The notes: a model not told the origin generated them from the letters alone. Shown: positions 23,454 to 35,660, counted from the stretch's first letter. The stretch: DNA of 64,000 nucleotides from Dendrobium chrysotoxum (GCA_019925795.1 CM034313.1:84537663-84601662); one strand, 5' to 3'. A program made the numbers and translations.

Positions 23454-24394
23454 ATGAAAAATGCTGATTTGGTGAAAGCCATCCAGGCAATGCAAACCAA
23501 TCAAGAATTATAATTCTCCGAAATGCAAAAATCTCTACAACAAGTTAATGCTCAATTTGCTTCCATTGTCTCATCCCTTCAACAAATCCATGCTTTCATG
23601 GATTCCATAGACAAGAGACTTGATAGTTTGTGTATTGATTGTCCACATACTCCATTCAATCAAGATACTTCTTACGCTGGCATTCTTGGTTCCATCGGCC
23701 GAAGCCCTTATCCACAACCGTCACCTTCTTTGACAGGTTTTACCTTTCTTACACATCATCTATCATTATCTAATTCTACCTTACTCAAACAATCTCAACA
23801 TTTGTTTCAGCCACCACAAGGTTTACCTCAACCTTGTGCCATTGACCAACATATTCATCTTCCATCCTTATCTCAACCAGGTAACATCTGTCCTTATCAT
23901 TTCCCGCATTTTCAAAAGGATGCTATGAAACAATTAGTTTTTGAAATGCTTCACTGCGGTATTATTTGTCATAATCTTATTTCTTTTTCTATTACATATT
24001 GCTTGTTCAAAAACAGGATGATACTTGGCGTTTTTGCATTAATTCTAGAGTCCTTAGTATACTCACCATTAAAGATAAATTTTTTATTCCAGTAGTACAT
24101 GAATTTTTAGATGAATTACATAGAACTTTTTTTTTTCAAAACGTCATTCTCGTTTTGCCTCTTAGCAAGTTAGGATGCATTTTAAAAATGTTCATAAAAC
24201 TATTCATGCTAGTCAATATGAATTTCTCCTTATGCCTTTTTCTCCTTCTATCTTCTTACAACTTTGTGGTCAAGTTTTGTTGCAATGGAAATTAAATTAC
24301 TGGATGATGCCACATGGGAAAAATTTGCATCCCTCTCTTCATCTTTTCCCTCTCTCAACCTTGAGGACAATGTTGTTTTCCATGTTGATGGGAG
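23454..24394 (+). pseudogene. Remnant gag-pol of the old chromovirus
   Basis: ATG 23454 opens MKNADLVKAIQAMQTNQEL and hits a stop. The frame resumes as a coiled-coil-like gag N-terminus (QVNAQFASIVSSLQQI, IDKRLDSL). It then jumps to the protease/RT junction (LFQPPQGLPQPCAIDQHI, YHFPHFQKDAMKQLVFEML, KDKFFIPVVHEFLDELH) and to a chromodomain tail (VLLQWK..., DDATWEKFASLSSSFPSLNL, then EDNVVFHVDGSV). Zinc finger, most of RT, RNase H and integrase are deleted. Frameshifts separate the pieces. Domain order and the chromodomain directly before the 3' LTR support chromovirus ancestry. Confidence 0.7.
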
Positions 24395-24853
24395 TGTTAG
24401 ACAACATCAAATATTATGGGATTCTAAAATAATACAATCAAATTGTGAAATATGGTCGGCAAACATGGCAAACCAACCTACAAGCATAAAAGTCTACCAA
24501 AGAAGAAGAAAGAACCAAAAAAATATTCCACATTCACACTACAACAAGCAAAGGACAGCAAAGGGTCTTTTGTCAAAGAAAGTAAAAACTAAATGGTGTA
24601 TACATGTGTAATAAGAACTAGTTTATTTCTTTTATTCTATTTTTATTTTATTTTAGATAGACTGGTTCTATATTATAAACTTGGTCTACCCAAGTATTAT
24701 AAATATATCTTCTATTGTAAGAAAATGTTATGGAATGAATGATTTTTTGTTTCTCCCTCTTTAGTCTCTCTTTTCCCCTTCTTCTTCCTTAAGGAGTCCA
24801 CACCTACTCAAAAGGTATCTTCCCCTTCTTGATGTAGATCAAGAAGCATAACA
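24395..24853 (+). repeat. 3' LTR of the old chromovirus
   Basis: It begins TGTTAGACAACATCAAATAT and ends GAAGCATAACA. A TATA-like TATTATAAATATATC lies near 24696. It differs from the 5' LTR by many substitutions and small gaps. Confidence 0.8.
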
Positions 24854-26323
24854 ATGCACCACCTGATTTATAGCTATACTATTTATAATATCTAAACTTG
24901 AGCTATTTCGGATATCAACTAAAATAAAATATAGCAAGTTGACAAAAAACCATTGTACCATTAATCTTTTAATCATCGAAAGGAAACTATTAGCACTTTT
25001 CATCCACAACATATGAAAAAGCAAAGCATCTAGATTTAGAGCAGGTATTTTAAATTAGGATTTTTTTTTCATCGCACAATTCAGTTTGGATTTAGAGCTA
25101 GTTCATAGAGGACATGATTATATTGTCATTTAAACATAATAAAGCCCTCTATTCTAATGATGCCTTAAAATTACAAAGCATTTAGAAGGTGTTCACATGA
25201 GCTCATTGTACAAGTGCTGACCAATGCACCATCTAATAAATCAATAAAAACAAATATACAGGGCAAGGCACCACAAACGTTTCAAGCAAAGTTTTAGCAC
25301 AACCAAAACATAAGCAAAGGAAGGTGATTAGAATTGCTCCAATGGATTATCATGAAGGAATTATAGAAACAAAAGCAGAGTACTAACTATTTAAGCGTCA
25401 GGTGGTATCAGAAAAGGGGAAGATGAAGAGTATAGAATCAAAAACTAGGTTTTTTCTTCAAGAATTAGAAACTGAACAAAGAAGAGATGAAGCCGAACGA
25501 GGAGTCAGTGAGAAGTGGAGGATTGGGAGGATTTGAGCAAGTGTTGCCTGCAACAACGATTTGGCCATGCGAATCGATGGACCCATGGTTGGCTCCTATT
25601 TCCTAATGCAGTGAGAGATCAATAAAGAGGCGAAGCTGTGATGGATTGCTATCTGTGCACAGGAGAGGAGGAGAGGTGAAGTGCCACAAAGGAAGAAAAG
25701 TGGAAGAGGAGAATTTGGGACTCAGGAACACGGGATTAGGGATTTGCTAGAAAGTTGGGGTATCGCATTTCAAGGTTAATTTTAGGTTACTTAGGTTAAT
25801 CTGAACCTTACTTGAATAGTAATTGAGTCAATCAAAACTAAAAATTTTCTAGTTGAGTTTGTGTTAGGCTGCCGTGTTGAGTCGTTTATTGATACCCCTA
25901 GGCTAAACACAAGATTATGGCACATTTTATGTGTGAAATGATGAGGATTATATGAAAGAGAGATGTTTTTAGATGCGAAGTACTAGATTGACAGATGATT
26001 TTATATGAACAGTAACAGATTGAGAGAGATGTTTTATTAACGCCACTATGCAGTACTAGATTAAGAGATACGCTTTTATATGCGCAGAATTAGATTGAGA
26101 GATATGTTTTTATAACCTCTTTATTGAGGATAATATGCTATTAATTTATTTCTCTTTTGTTTTCATATTGTATGCCACTTTATAGGCACCTAGTTTCTAT
26201 TAATATTCTATGTAAAATCTCTCTCTCCCAACGCATACTTTTTATAGTACTTGCGTACAGAGGAGTTTTGTGGCTATTTTAAAACTATCTGCTTTCCAAA
26301 ATTTGCAGCATTTTTTTGGATTC
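24854..26323. other. Intron sequence without a gene
   Basis: No exon-like frame. About 25957-26112 holds three or four degenerate ~40-bp repeats of an AGTACTAGATTGAGAGAT phrase. About 25790-25910 ends in GATACCCCTAGG and may be the terminus of an old hAT-like element, but its partner was not found. Confidence 0.3.
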
Positions 26324-28739
26324 AGATCTATTAGTACAAATGAAGGTGGTAAGTCCATATTAGATTTTTGTTTAGCTTATGATTTTTTAATTGCTAATAC
26401 TTTATTTAAGAAAAGGAATGAACATCTCATTACTTATAAAAATGGATATTGTACAACTCAGATTGATTATTTTCTTATAAGAAAATTAGATCGTTTAGAT
26501 TGTAAAGATTGTAAAGTTATTCCAAGTGAAAATTTATGTACCCAATATCGTTTATTAGTTTTGGACTTGAAGATAATGAGGCAGAAAATAAAAAATAAAG
26601 TAAAACGTTATTCTAGGATTAGATGGGGGCATTTAAAGAATATTAACAAAAATATTTTTGAGAGTAAGATTTTAGATCTTAAAATTTTGTCTGTGCATGA
26701 GGATGCTTATGTTATATGGGAAAAAGTGGCTAGTGATATTAAGAATTGAAAAAGATGTGCTTGGAGTTTCAAAGGGAAAAGCTCCTAATAGTAAAAATAG
26801 TTGGTGGTGGAATCCAAATGTGCAAGAAAAGATTAAAAATAAGAAGATTTGTTATAAAAATTGGTTTAATTGTAAAAATTCTGATAATTGGAAAATATAT
26901 AAAGAGGCACGTAAGGAATCTAAGAAAGCAATTTGCAATGCAAAGAGTTTAGCTTTTAGTGATTTATATAATAGATTAGATACTAAGGAGGGAGAAAGAT
27001 ATATGTATAAGTTAGCCAAACAAAGAGATAGGAGTAGTAAGGATTTAGTTCAAGTGAAGTGTATTAAGGATGAAGATCAAAAAGTACTTTTTTTAGAAGA
27101 TGATATTCAACAAAGGTGGATGAGATATTTTGCTAAACTTTTTAATGAAGAACGTGAAAATAAAATTGACTGTAGTGACCTTAGTACCCTAGATGAAAAT
27201 AAAGATTTTTGCTTTTATCGGCGTATTAGTAAAACCGAAGTTAGAGAGGCTTTAAAGAAAATGAAGGGTGGAAAAGCTGTTGGACCTGATGATATTCCAA
27301 TAGAGGTGTGGAAATGCTTAGGAGATGAAGGAATTTCTTGGCTTACTAAACTTTTTAATACTGTTTTGAGGACTAAAAGATGCCAGATGAGTGGAGAATG
27401 AGTGTGTTAATCCCTATTTTTAAGAATAAAGGTGATGCACAAGATTGTGCGAATTATAGAGGAATTAAGTTAATGTGGCATACTTTAAAACTATGGGAAC
27501 GAGTTATGGAGCATACGTTGCGGCGTGATACTAATGTTCTCTCAAAATCAATTTGGATTCATGCCGGGTAGGTCTACTATGGAAGCCATACATTTATTAA
27601 GAGGTTTGATGGAGAAATATAGAGAGAATAAGGAGGATTTACATATGATATTTATTGATTTAGAAAAAGTATATGATAAAGTTCCAAGAGAAGTGCTATG
27701 GAGAGTTCTTCAAAAGAAAGGAGTTAATAACGCTTATATTTAAATCATTAAAGATATGTATGCAGGAGCTATTACTTGTGTTCAAACACAAGGTGGTTTG
27801 ACCAAGTATTTTCCTATTTCAGTTGGATTACATCAAGGATCAGCCTTAAGCCCATATCTTTTTGCTTTAGTCATGGATGTTCTCACTAGACATTTGCAAG
27901 AGGATGTACCTTGGTGTATGCTTTTTGCTGATGATATTCTTCTTGTTGATAAGACTAGAGCGGGAGTTGAAGGTAAACTAGAATTGTGGAGATCTACATT
28001 AGAGTCTAAAGGTTTTCGCTTGAGTAGATCTAAAACGGAATATATGGAGTGTAATTTTAGTAATAATAGATTTAGTGAGGGGATTGTGACTTTGGGCGAT
28101 CAAGTCATTAATAAGAGTACACGTTTTAGATATCTTGGATCTATTTTTTAGAGTGATGGTGAAATAGATGGGGATATTATCAGCAGAATCTAAGTTGGAT
28201 GGTTGAAGTGGAGGAATGCATCGGGCTTATTGTGTGATAGAAAAGTACCCCTCAAACTTAAGGGAAAATTTTATAAGATGGTGGTGAGACCTGCAATGCT
28301 TTATGGTGCCGAATGTTGGCCATTAAAAGAGAAGCATAATTCTAAGTTAAGTGTTATAGAGATGAGGATGCTCAGGTGGATGAGTGGCTTTACCCTTAGA
28401 GATAGGATACGAAATGAGCATATTCGTGAAAAGGTTGGAGTAGCTCCAGTGGAAGATAAGATTAGAGAGAGTCGCCTTAGATGGTTTGGTCACATAAAAC
28501 GACGGTCTCCCGATGACCCGGTTAGGAAAGTAGAGGTCTTAGATTTTTCTTATGTTAAGAAAGGTAGAGGTAGACCTAAAAAGACTTGGTTAGAAAATAT
28601 TAGAAATGATCTTTCTTTATTAGATTTAAACGAGAATTTGACTTTTAACAGGACACAATGGAGAAAAAGGATTCATGTAGCCGACCCCACGTAGTGGGAT
28701 AAAGGCTCGATGTTGTTGTTGTTGTAGATCTATTAGTAC
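26324..28739 (+). mobile_element. RTE-clade LINE, 5'-truncated, 14-bp target-site duplication
   Basis: AGATCTATTAGTAC occurs at 26324-26337 and 28726-28739. The element between starts inside the endonuclease domain (AATGAAGGTGGTAAG) and ends with GATGTTGTTGTTGTTG. Removing it restores a continuous flank (TTTGGATTC, then the target, then TTTGTTCC). This is the longest and best-preserved of the four RTE copies and gives the template for reading the others. Confidence 0.9.
26338..28694 (+). pseudogene. RTE LINE ORF2: endonuclease end plus reverse transcriptase
   Basis: The order is: end of the AP-type endonuclease (NEGGKSILDFCLAYDFLIAN, then TQIDYFLIRK, to about 26745), a linker, and RT. RT blocks include KMKGGKAVGPDDIPIEVWK (about 27260-27315), NYRGIKLM (about 27450), FGFMPGRSTMEAIHLLRGLM (about 27550-27615), FIDLEKVYDKVPREVLW and the catalytic MLFADDILLVD (about 27919-27951). 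A C-terminal SRLRWFGHIKRR, KKGRGRPKKTWLENIRNDL and HVADPT segment follows. TGA near 26747, frame changes near 27380 and 27530, TAA near 27741, TAG near 28149 and TAA near 28191 break the frame. RTE elements of plants encode endonuclease and RT in one protein; the N-terminal endonuclease half is lost here. Confidence 0.88.
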
Positions 28740-29470
28740 TTTGTTCCAAAAAAACCCACTCATCCAATTCCCCTTCGTTACAATATACCGGGTGCACGAA
28801 TTAATGACTTGAACTCCCTTCATTAATTATGTTCAACACCAACAACGAATGTGTTTGGTTGGTAGGGGTTCTCACTAGAATGAAAAGGCTCTATAGTCAA
28901 ATGGTTTTCCTATTTAAGCAGTAGGAGAAGGGATAGAGCTTGGATTTACCTGAAAAATTCAATATACTTTCCGATATCTTTAAAATGATGTTCAGTTGAC
29001 AAAAACTTTTAAAGAAGTCATCAACGCTTTAAACTTTTAGTAATTCCTTTTAGATGATGTTCATACTTAATTTTAATTTGACCAAGGCAATTACAATGTC
29101 TACAATTGTCCATTTATTCATTCATTTTAAATCAGAAGTCTATTTTAGCTTAATTGCAATGTTATCTAGTAAGTCAAAAGAAGCTAATTCTGCTAAGTTC
29201 TTTTATTATATTTTGTTTTCTACATTTGTGGAACATATTTCGTCATTTGTAAAACATACTTCTTGAACTTAAAAAAAACTAACCATTGTCAGTATACAAG
29301 TGTTCCTTAATTTAGTTATCATGTACCTTTAAGCAACTGTTCTCGTTAGAAAAAAGAAAGCAACTCTTCTCGTTTCTTTCTTGGGCATCATATTAAAGAA
29401 GCTTTTAGAACATTCAATATAATATGATTCCATTTGCTTAAGGAGTTATATCAACCAATTATTCTCACAG
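28740..29470. other. End of the 18.7-kb intron
   Basis: AT-rich intron sequence with no gene or recognisable element. It ends in a pyrimidine-rich stretch and TTCTCACAG, the acceptor of exon D. Confidence 0.5.
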
Positions 29471-29561
29471 GTGATGCTTGCATGTAGCAAGTACAACTTG
29501 GTTCATGAGTTTTTTAGGAAATTGCAAAAGAACTCCATTCCGGCTGCCTTAAATTACAAAG
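29471..29561 (+). CDS. DG1: PPR protein exon D
   Basis: The acceptor is TATTCTCACAG and the donor is AAAG|GTATGAG at 29562. It reads VMLACSKYNLVHEFFRKLQK then NSIPAALNYK plus one base. The VMLACSKYNLVHEFFRKL part completes the repeat begun with GLIME in exon C, which confirms that the 18.7-kb gap is an intron of one gene. A 65-bp intron follows. Confidence 0.87.
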
Positions 29562-29626
29562 GTATGAGAATAATGTAAAATCCTCTTACATCTAAATTCT
29601 GTCATTGACAATGCACTTATTTTCAG

Positions 29627-29784
29627 TGCTCGTAAATACTTTATGGAGAGAAGGCAATGTAGAAGAGGCTGTACAGGCAGTAAAGGATATGGAAAGACGT
29701 GGAATAGTTGGTTCTGCTAGTCTCTATTATGACCTTGCTCGCTGTCTCTGCAGTGCAGGAAGATGTGAAGAAGCTCTGTATCAG
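29627..29784 (+). CDS. DG1: PPR protein exon E
   Basis: The acceptor is TTATTTTCAG (ending 29626) and the donor is TATCAG|GTTTGC at 29785. The split codon G|TG gives Val. The exon reads VLVNTLWREGNVEEAVQAVK, DMERRGIVGSASLYYDLARC, LCSAGRCEEALYQ, which is two PPR helix pairs. It ends in phase 0. An ATG seen just upstream at 29605 lies in the intron. Confidence 0.87.
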
Positions 29785-31962
29785 GTTTGCGCTTTTAAAG
29801 TCATATACTGTGCCTTCTGAGTAAAATGAAATGATTTTGGTGAAATTATTGTTAAAATTGTTGTCAAAGGCTGAAATTATTTGATAAAAATTAAAAACTA
29901 ATGTGAGGAATTTAATTAAAAATCATAAAACAAATTTAATATCCTAATAATTTATGGATTCATAAATTAATTACATTAATTGATGAATGCATAACTAATT
30001 AACATATTTTATCGCAATTATTAATGAATGACTTATTAGCTTTAATAATCAACCACCAAAATTATTAGTTAATATCTTATTAACTAATACTAATTAATTA
30101 ATGTTTGGCTGACTAGAATAATTTACTATCCTGGTGCTTAATCATTTAATAATTATTTTCAAGTTTTAACTCATCTATAATTAAATAGTTAACTAATACT
30201 AATTAATAGTACTTATTTTTTTCGTTTTACAGCATCAACAATTATACTGCTTAGTATCAAATAACTATTATTTAATTGATTAGCATAAGCATTCCCTAAC
30301 TAAAAAAATTTATTAGAATATTTGATATCCTAAGTATCAATCAGTGTCTAAATAATTGTTCTATTTATGTTTAATCAATTAGATAATTATCTAATAATTT
30401 TTTTGATAAATTAATCACTAATAATCCTAATTAATGATACCAGTTTAATATATTAATCATTATATTTTAATATCATAATCATTAATTAGCATCCATTGAT
30501 TATGCTAATAAATTAATTAATTAGAATATTTTATTATTAATACTTTAATCAGCTATTAGGTTAAATATTTCCTAAGTAGAATAATTGTTCTTTTAATGCA
30601 TTAATTTATAATTAATTGTATAATTTATTATCCTTATTATTAATTAATGTTTAATCAACCAAAATTATTTAAATCAGTCTAATTAATCATTTTAAGTAAT
30701 ACTCCTAAGATGTTAGACTAATAATCATTTAATAATATCTAATTCAATAACAAATTTTCAACTACCCCTATTTGGGAGCCTGGTGGGGAATTTTCAACAT
30801 ATACTTTAGAGGAGCTGAAATCTAGAAAAACACTTTTCTAGATTTCAAATTCAACCCATGGTTCTAAGAAAGTTATTTTCTGGATTTCATGAGCTGAACT
30901 TTTTCTCACAACAATTGGTATGTTTTTTACCAAGTACTTTAGAAGCGTAAACGAGCTGTTTCAAGCTTGAGTTAGGACTTACGTGAACTCGGCTTGACTA
31001 CTGAATGGCAAACTCGAACTCGAGCTTGATCCGAGCTCATACTGCGAGTTCAAACTAGGCTCCTTGGAATAACAACAAGCTTGAGCTCAAATCATGAGGC
31101 TCAAGCAAAATTTCAAAACCCTTGAGATGGGAGTTCATTGGACAAGGCAACAAAGATGGCAACGGTGTTGGGGGAATTCACGAAGGGAGGAGAAGCCAAT
31201 GATAGGACCAACACTCTCGGGGGAAGTCAAGATGACAGTTTGCTAGAGAAGGTAATTACATGGCCAACGACATTTGGGAAGTCACGACGAGAGCTCGCTG
31301 GAGTAGGCAATGATGGGACTAGCGACGCTTGAAGAAAAAGAGGAGTGTGTGGCTCAACAAGCCCTAAATTGAATGGTGAGAATTAAGAATTAGAATTTAA
31401 TAGACCCGACTCACAAGCCAACGAGCCGAGTCAGGTCAAGCTTGTACTCAAGCTCATATATTATACAAGCTCTAATTTGTGTTCAAGCTCATGGCTCGAT
31501 ATACTCGACTTGTGAGCATCATTAAACAATCAAGTTTAAGTGGGCTCAACTCATTTACACCCCTAAGCACTTCAAATGTTTCTCTGAATCGCATAATGAG
31601 GTGGTAGAAAGCATTACCCAATAGAGCCTTTGTTTGATTGACATCGACACTTGAATTTTACCTGACACCATCATCGTAACCGGTTAATCATTAAGGTTTT
31701 AAAATACTCATAGCTTATTCTACCCTTGTTCTCGCCAAGATATGTCATTGTTATCGAGAAAACTTATTTTTATGGTTCACCATCATAATTGTAGAACATA
31801 TTATTGTCATCCTGAACATGCCTCTCCTATGTGCCTTGTACCATATAGGATAACTTATCCGTGAGTATCAAGAGGGAAAAAGCTGGACTTGAACTTTAGT
31901 TGTGTTTAGGTGGGCATATCTTGTTTCTGCCTAGCATAAGTACACCACGTTAAATGCTTGTA
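29785..31962. other. 5' part of the 28.6-kb intron
   Basis: Very AT-rich from about 29850 to 30760 (TTAATTAAT-type phrases). About 30945-31566 is rich in GAGCTC/AGCTTGAGCTC phrases and ends ATTTACACCCCTAAG, the terminal pattern of a common plant hAT-like repeat; the other end is not clear. The frame at 31138-31332 is not supported as a gene. Confidence 0.35.
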
Positions 31963-32734
31963 TCTGTTGTTGACCCGCATACTGTAGACAGCAAACAAAC
32001 AAAAAAATCCTACATACCTGCCTAGCGCCGGAATTCGCACGAAGAAGCCGCTTCTCACGCGATTTGTCTCCCACGTCGTCGCTGTCCAGATCCCGTGGAT
32101 CTCGCAACCCGCACGTCGACGTCGCCTCACCCCCACGATCTCCCTTGGCGTTAAAATGAGACCGAAGCCTCTGCTCTTCGGTTTACTGGTCTCTCGCCAT
32201 TTTCCTTCCCTCTCGCGAAATTCTTCGGTTCTTCCACTGTAGTTCGACGACGCTCCTTCCTGTTGGATCGGAAGTTGCACGTTTTGAACGGAAGCAACGT
32301 CGGAGCTTGCCTGCTGTGAAGATTGCGCGAGCTGCTCCTCCACTTTTTCGTGCAGTTCGACTCCGCTCCTTCGTTGTCGCACGACTTCGCTCCTCCGCCG
32401 TTGCTCAGCTTCGCTCATTCGACGACACTCCTTCCCGAGTGGATTGGAAGTTACGACATTACGATCGGAGGCAGCGACTAGGAACTAGCCTGCTGTGGAC
32501 TTCTCCGCATCCCTCATTGCTGTTCGGCTTCGCTTTGCTCGACGACTTCCTTTCCCGTCTGATCGGACGCAACGACGGAAGCTCACCCACTGTGAAGGTG
32601 ACTTTCTTCCCTCTGCGCACTTCTTCGGCTCAATCCTGTTATGGCAAAAAGAGGGAAAGTGAGGAGTTAACTCACTGTGAGAATTAACAGTTCCTAAATC
32701 CTTTTTCTTTAAGCCTAAAATCCTAATCAAATCC

Positions 32735-33095
32735 CGCATTTTTTTTATTATTATTAATTATGGATTAATTTTAATTTATTATAATTAGTTAATAATAATT
32801 ATAATTAATCATAATTTATTATTAATAATGATAATTAATTATTTTTTTTAATCAATTATAATTAATTTTTATTAATAATTAATTAATTATTTTTAATTTC
32901 TTTAATTAATTATAATTAATTCCAATTAGTTATAATTAATTATTTTAATTGATTATAATTAATTTTTTATCAATAACAATTAATTATTTTTAATTAATTG
33001 TAATTAATTTTCATTAATAATAATTAATTATTTTTAATTATTTTCAATTATTATTAATTATAATGAATTTTTATTAAATTATAATTAATTATAAA
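32735..33095. repeat. AT-only low-complexity block in the 5' LTR
   Basis: Almost pure TTAATTAATTATAAT-type sequence, about 360 bp, repeated in the 3' LTR at 52325-52685 with only three substitutions seen. It immediately precedes the candidate TATA box. Confidence 0.8.
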
Positions 33096-33186
33096 AAAAA
33101 AAGGGAAAGGAAAGAGAGTGTGTGTAAACTGTCTTCTCTTGCCTCCACGAGCCGACACCGTCGCCGACGACACGCGCAAGGTAAGT
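33090..33186 (+). promoter_or_regulatory. Candidate LTR promoter (TATA) followed by consensus splice donor
   Basis: TATAAAAAAAA begins at 33090 at the end of the AT block. A GA-rich stretch follows, then GC-rich sequence and the perfect donor CGCAAG|GTAAGT (GT at 33181). The spacing suits transcription start around 33120 with a first exon of about 60 bp. Further donor-like sites occur at GGCAG|GTAAGC (about 33289) and CACAG|GTATAA (about 33373). Function is inferred from sequence only. The same arrangement is in the 3' LTR near 52680-52776. Confidence 0.4.
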
Positions 33187-33224
33187 CCCAAATCCTGTCC
33201 TCGACGCGCTTGATGCGCTGGTGG

Positions 33225-33880
33225 ACCTCCTATATGCGCTCTTGTAGCACGGTGGGGGGGAATCCAGTGCAACAGGTACGACGAGGCAGGTAAGCCCTAT
33301 ACACGCTCTTGTAGCGTGGTGGGGATAGTCCTCGACCCCGACCTCGACATCAGCACTGTCAACCCCGCACAGGTATAATTTCTGAACTCAGATTCCTGTT
33401 TTCGTTGTTTGTGACCGATCGGAGAACCACCTATACGCGCTCTTGTAGCACGGTAGGAGGAAACCCGGTGCGGTGCTTACGACGAGGAGGGGAATCACCC
33501 AAAATCCCATTTTCGGTGTTTGCGGCGGACCGGAGAACCACCTATACGCGCTCTTGTAGCACGGTAGGAGGAAACTCGGTGCGGTGCTTACAACGAGAAG
33601 GGGAATCACCCAAAATCCCATTTTCGATGTTTGCGGCGGACCGGAGAACCACCTATACGCGCTCTTGTAGCACGGTAGGAGGGAGCCCGGTACGAGGCAT
33701 ACGACGAGGTGGGTAAGCTCTATACACGCTCTTGTAGCGTGGTAGGGAAAACCACTGGTGCTCTCGTACTGTTACTGTTAAAGACCCCATACACGCTCTT
33801 GTAGCGTGGTGGGATGAAAGATGATGGCCGCGGTGTCTAAAGACACCTACCATACACGCTCTTGTAGCGTGGTGGGAAGG
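33225..33880 (+). repeat. Array of CGCTCTTGTAGC hairpin motifs in the LTR
   Basis: Eight copies of a ~22-bp core occur. Form one is CACGCTCTTGTAGCGTGG, a perfect 6-bp stem (CACGCT/AGCGTG) around CTTGT. Form two is CGCGCTCTTGTAGCACGG with one stem mismatch. Three copies of form two (about 33433, 33543, 33652) are parts of larger ~110-bp tandem repeats that include CCCGGTGCGGTGCTTACGAC. The 3' LTR repeats this at about 52815-53470. Confidence 0.8.
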
Positions 33881-35262
33881 CCCAGCTCCCTACATTTCCC
33901 CCCAAACGGGGGATATGCCGGGATGCTGCCGAAATTTTCACTAAAGTATACAAGACCTGGACAACAAAGAATATCTAACTTGGGCAACAATACAAAAGAC
34001 CAGCACTCGAACAGAAGTGCATAGAACTCAAACAATTAGAGGACTGGATCCGAGCTGAACAAACAAGGGACTTGAACTGAACTACAGGGAACAAAACCCC
34101 AAATGCTAAAATGTGCAAAAAATAATCAAAATGCAAAAGACAAGTGATAAATTTGTTTATTTGAACAAACACCAAGTTAACAGCAGGAGACTCGTGGTGG
34201 ACTTTCAAATGTGATTGACTTAAACATCAGTCAACTATGAAATGTACAAGTACTACCCACCTGGAGCAATTAAAGACCGATCATGCAAATAAATAGTGCC
34301 TGTTGATTGAAAAAGGCAACACTGGCAATTGGTAACGGAGGACCTGTCACTGCAAATAAGTACAATCAAGACCACCTGAGATTGGTGACAGGTGGATACA
34401 GTGCAGGAACAATGGCTCCTCTGCGAATACTTCTAGGAGATCATATTAGACATGACCAGTCCCTATACATAAGCATGATCCATTTGTGGATAACAACAGT
34501 AGGTACATTGTGATCATGGGGAACCTCTGTGGACACAAATGTATACAAGGGTATATGGTGAGTACGAATACTAACCGATCCCTCAGGCAGAATCGACCAG
34601 CAAAAGGGACATCTCCGGCAAGAATGGAAGAGATGTTTGAGCAAATTCGAACTAAACTTCCTGGTGTTTCAAAGTTTCTTCTTTGCCTTTTGTCTGAAAG
34701 AAGATATCTCCAACATCGATAAGCCTTGAAAATACGAATAATCTTTGAAGTCTGGCGTTAATATACCATGCACACTAATGGTGTCATAATACCGCCTTCG
34801 CCGATGCTATTCAACCAAGAAGTACAAATACTCACTGATCCCTCAGGCAGAATCGACCAGCAAGAGGGACATCCCCTGCAAGAATGGAAGAGATGTTTGA
34901 GCAAATTCGAACTAAACTTCCTGGTGTTTCAAAGTTTCTTCTTTGCCTTTTGTCCAAGAGAAAACATCTCTGATATTAATAGGCCTTGGAAGTGCGAATA
35001 ATCTTCAAAGCTTGGCGTTACAATACGACGTACCATGCTTACCGAGGGTGCTGCCGTATCGTCCTCTGCCGATGAGGTTCAATCAAGGAATACAAGCATA
35101 TATCCGGACACCCCTCCGTACTACATGCAAATATTATAAAATCCCCTTTTTGCATGTATTATGATAAGCATGATGGGTTATGAATGTGTATAAGCGCATC
35201 GTATGTGTATGTCTAAAAACTTATATACGTGCATTTTTAAGAGTATGCCCACATGCATTTAC

Positions 35263-35660
35263 AGAAGCAGAGGGTTTCACTCTAGTGTGTCATCTGATAC
35301 TGTTATTACATTTCAAATCCTCCTTCCATAAGAAGCAGAGGGTTTCACTCTAGTGTGTCATCTGACACTGTTATTACATTTCAAATCCTCCTTCCATAAG
35401 AAGCAGAGGGTTTCACTCTAGTGTGTCATCTGACACTGTTATTACATTTCAAATCCTCCTTCCATAAGAAGCAGAGGGTTTCACTCTAGTGTGTCTTCTG
35501 ACACTGTTATTGCACTCTAAATCCTCCTGCTGTATAAGCAGAGGGTTTCACTCTAGTATAACATTTGACATTAATACTGCATTTCAAATCCTCCTGCTGT
35601 ATAAGTAGAGGGTTTCACTATAGTGTGCCATTCGACACTATAATTGTATTTCAAGAATCA
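35263..35660 (+). repeat. Six tandem 68-bp repeats in the LTR
   Basis: Copies start at about 35263, 35331, 35399, 35467 and twice more. Each contains GCAGAGGGTTTCACTCTAGT, then a GTGTCATCTGACAC half-palindrome and TTTCAAATCCTCC. The first three are nearly identical; the last two have diverged most. The same array is at 54851-55248 in the 3' LTR. Confidence 0.85.

Larger units (their letters stand above)
16173..24853 (+). mobile_element. Old deleted chromovirus, split by a nested Reina-like insertion
   Basis: LTRs of 461 and 459 bp (16173-16633, 24395-24853) share TGTTAG...CATAACA ends and are roughly 85% identical by eye. Flanks are AAGCA and ATGCA, a 5-bp duplication with one mismatch. After removing the nested element (17237-23153 plus one TTAGG copy) the interior is only about 1.8 kb: leader, a gag start, the beginning of RT and the chromodomain end. 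It is non-autonomous and much older than its guest. Confidence 0.8.

Noticed and set aside
31138..31332. 64-residue frame in the intron
   Set aside because: No homology, splice support or conserved motif; flanked by decayed repeat sequence.
30945..31566. hAT-like element ending in CACCCCTA
   Set aside because: Only one terminus is recognisable; no matching TAGGGGTG end or 8-bp duplication was found.
31906..32418. Minus-strand 170-residue frame in the 5' LTR
   Set aside because: It lies in GC-rich modular repeats with an equally open frame on the other strand; no domain recognised. Its counterpart in the 3' LTR matters only as a possible leader exon of the antisense gene.
33405..33716. Arginine/threonine-rich repeat protein, also present in the second LTR
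   Set aside because: The frame is a by-product of the ~110-bp tandem repeats; both strands show similar frames and there is no start context or known domain.
33225..33880. CRISPR-like array in the LTR
   Set aside because: The repeats are irregularly spaced, the intervening sequence is itself repeated and the genome is eukaryotic.
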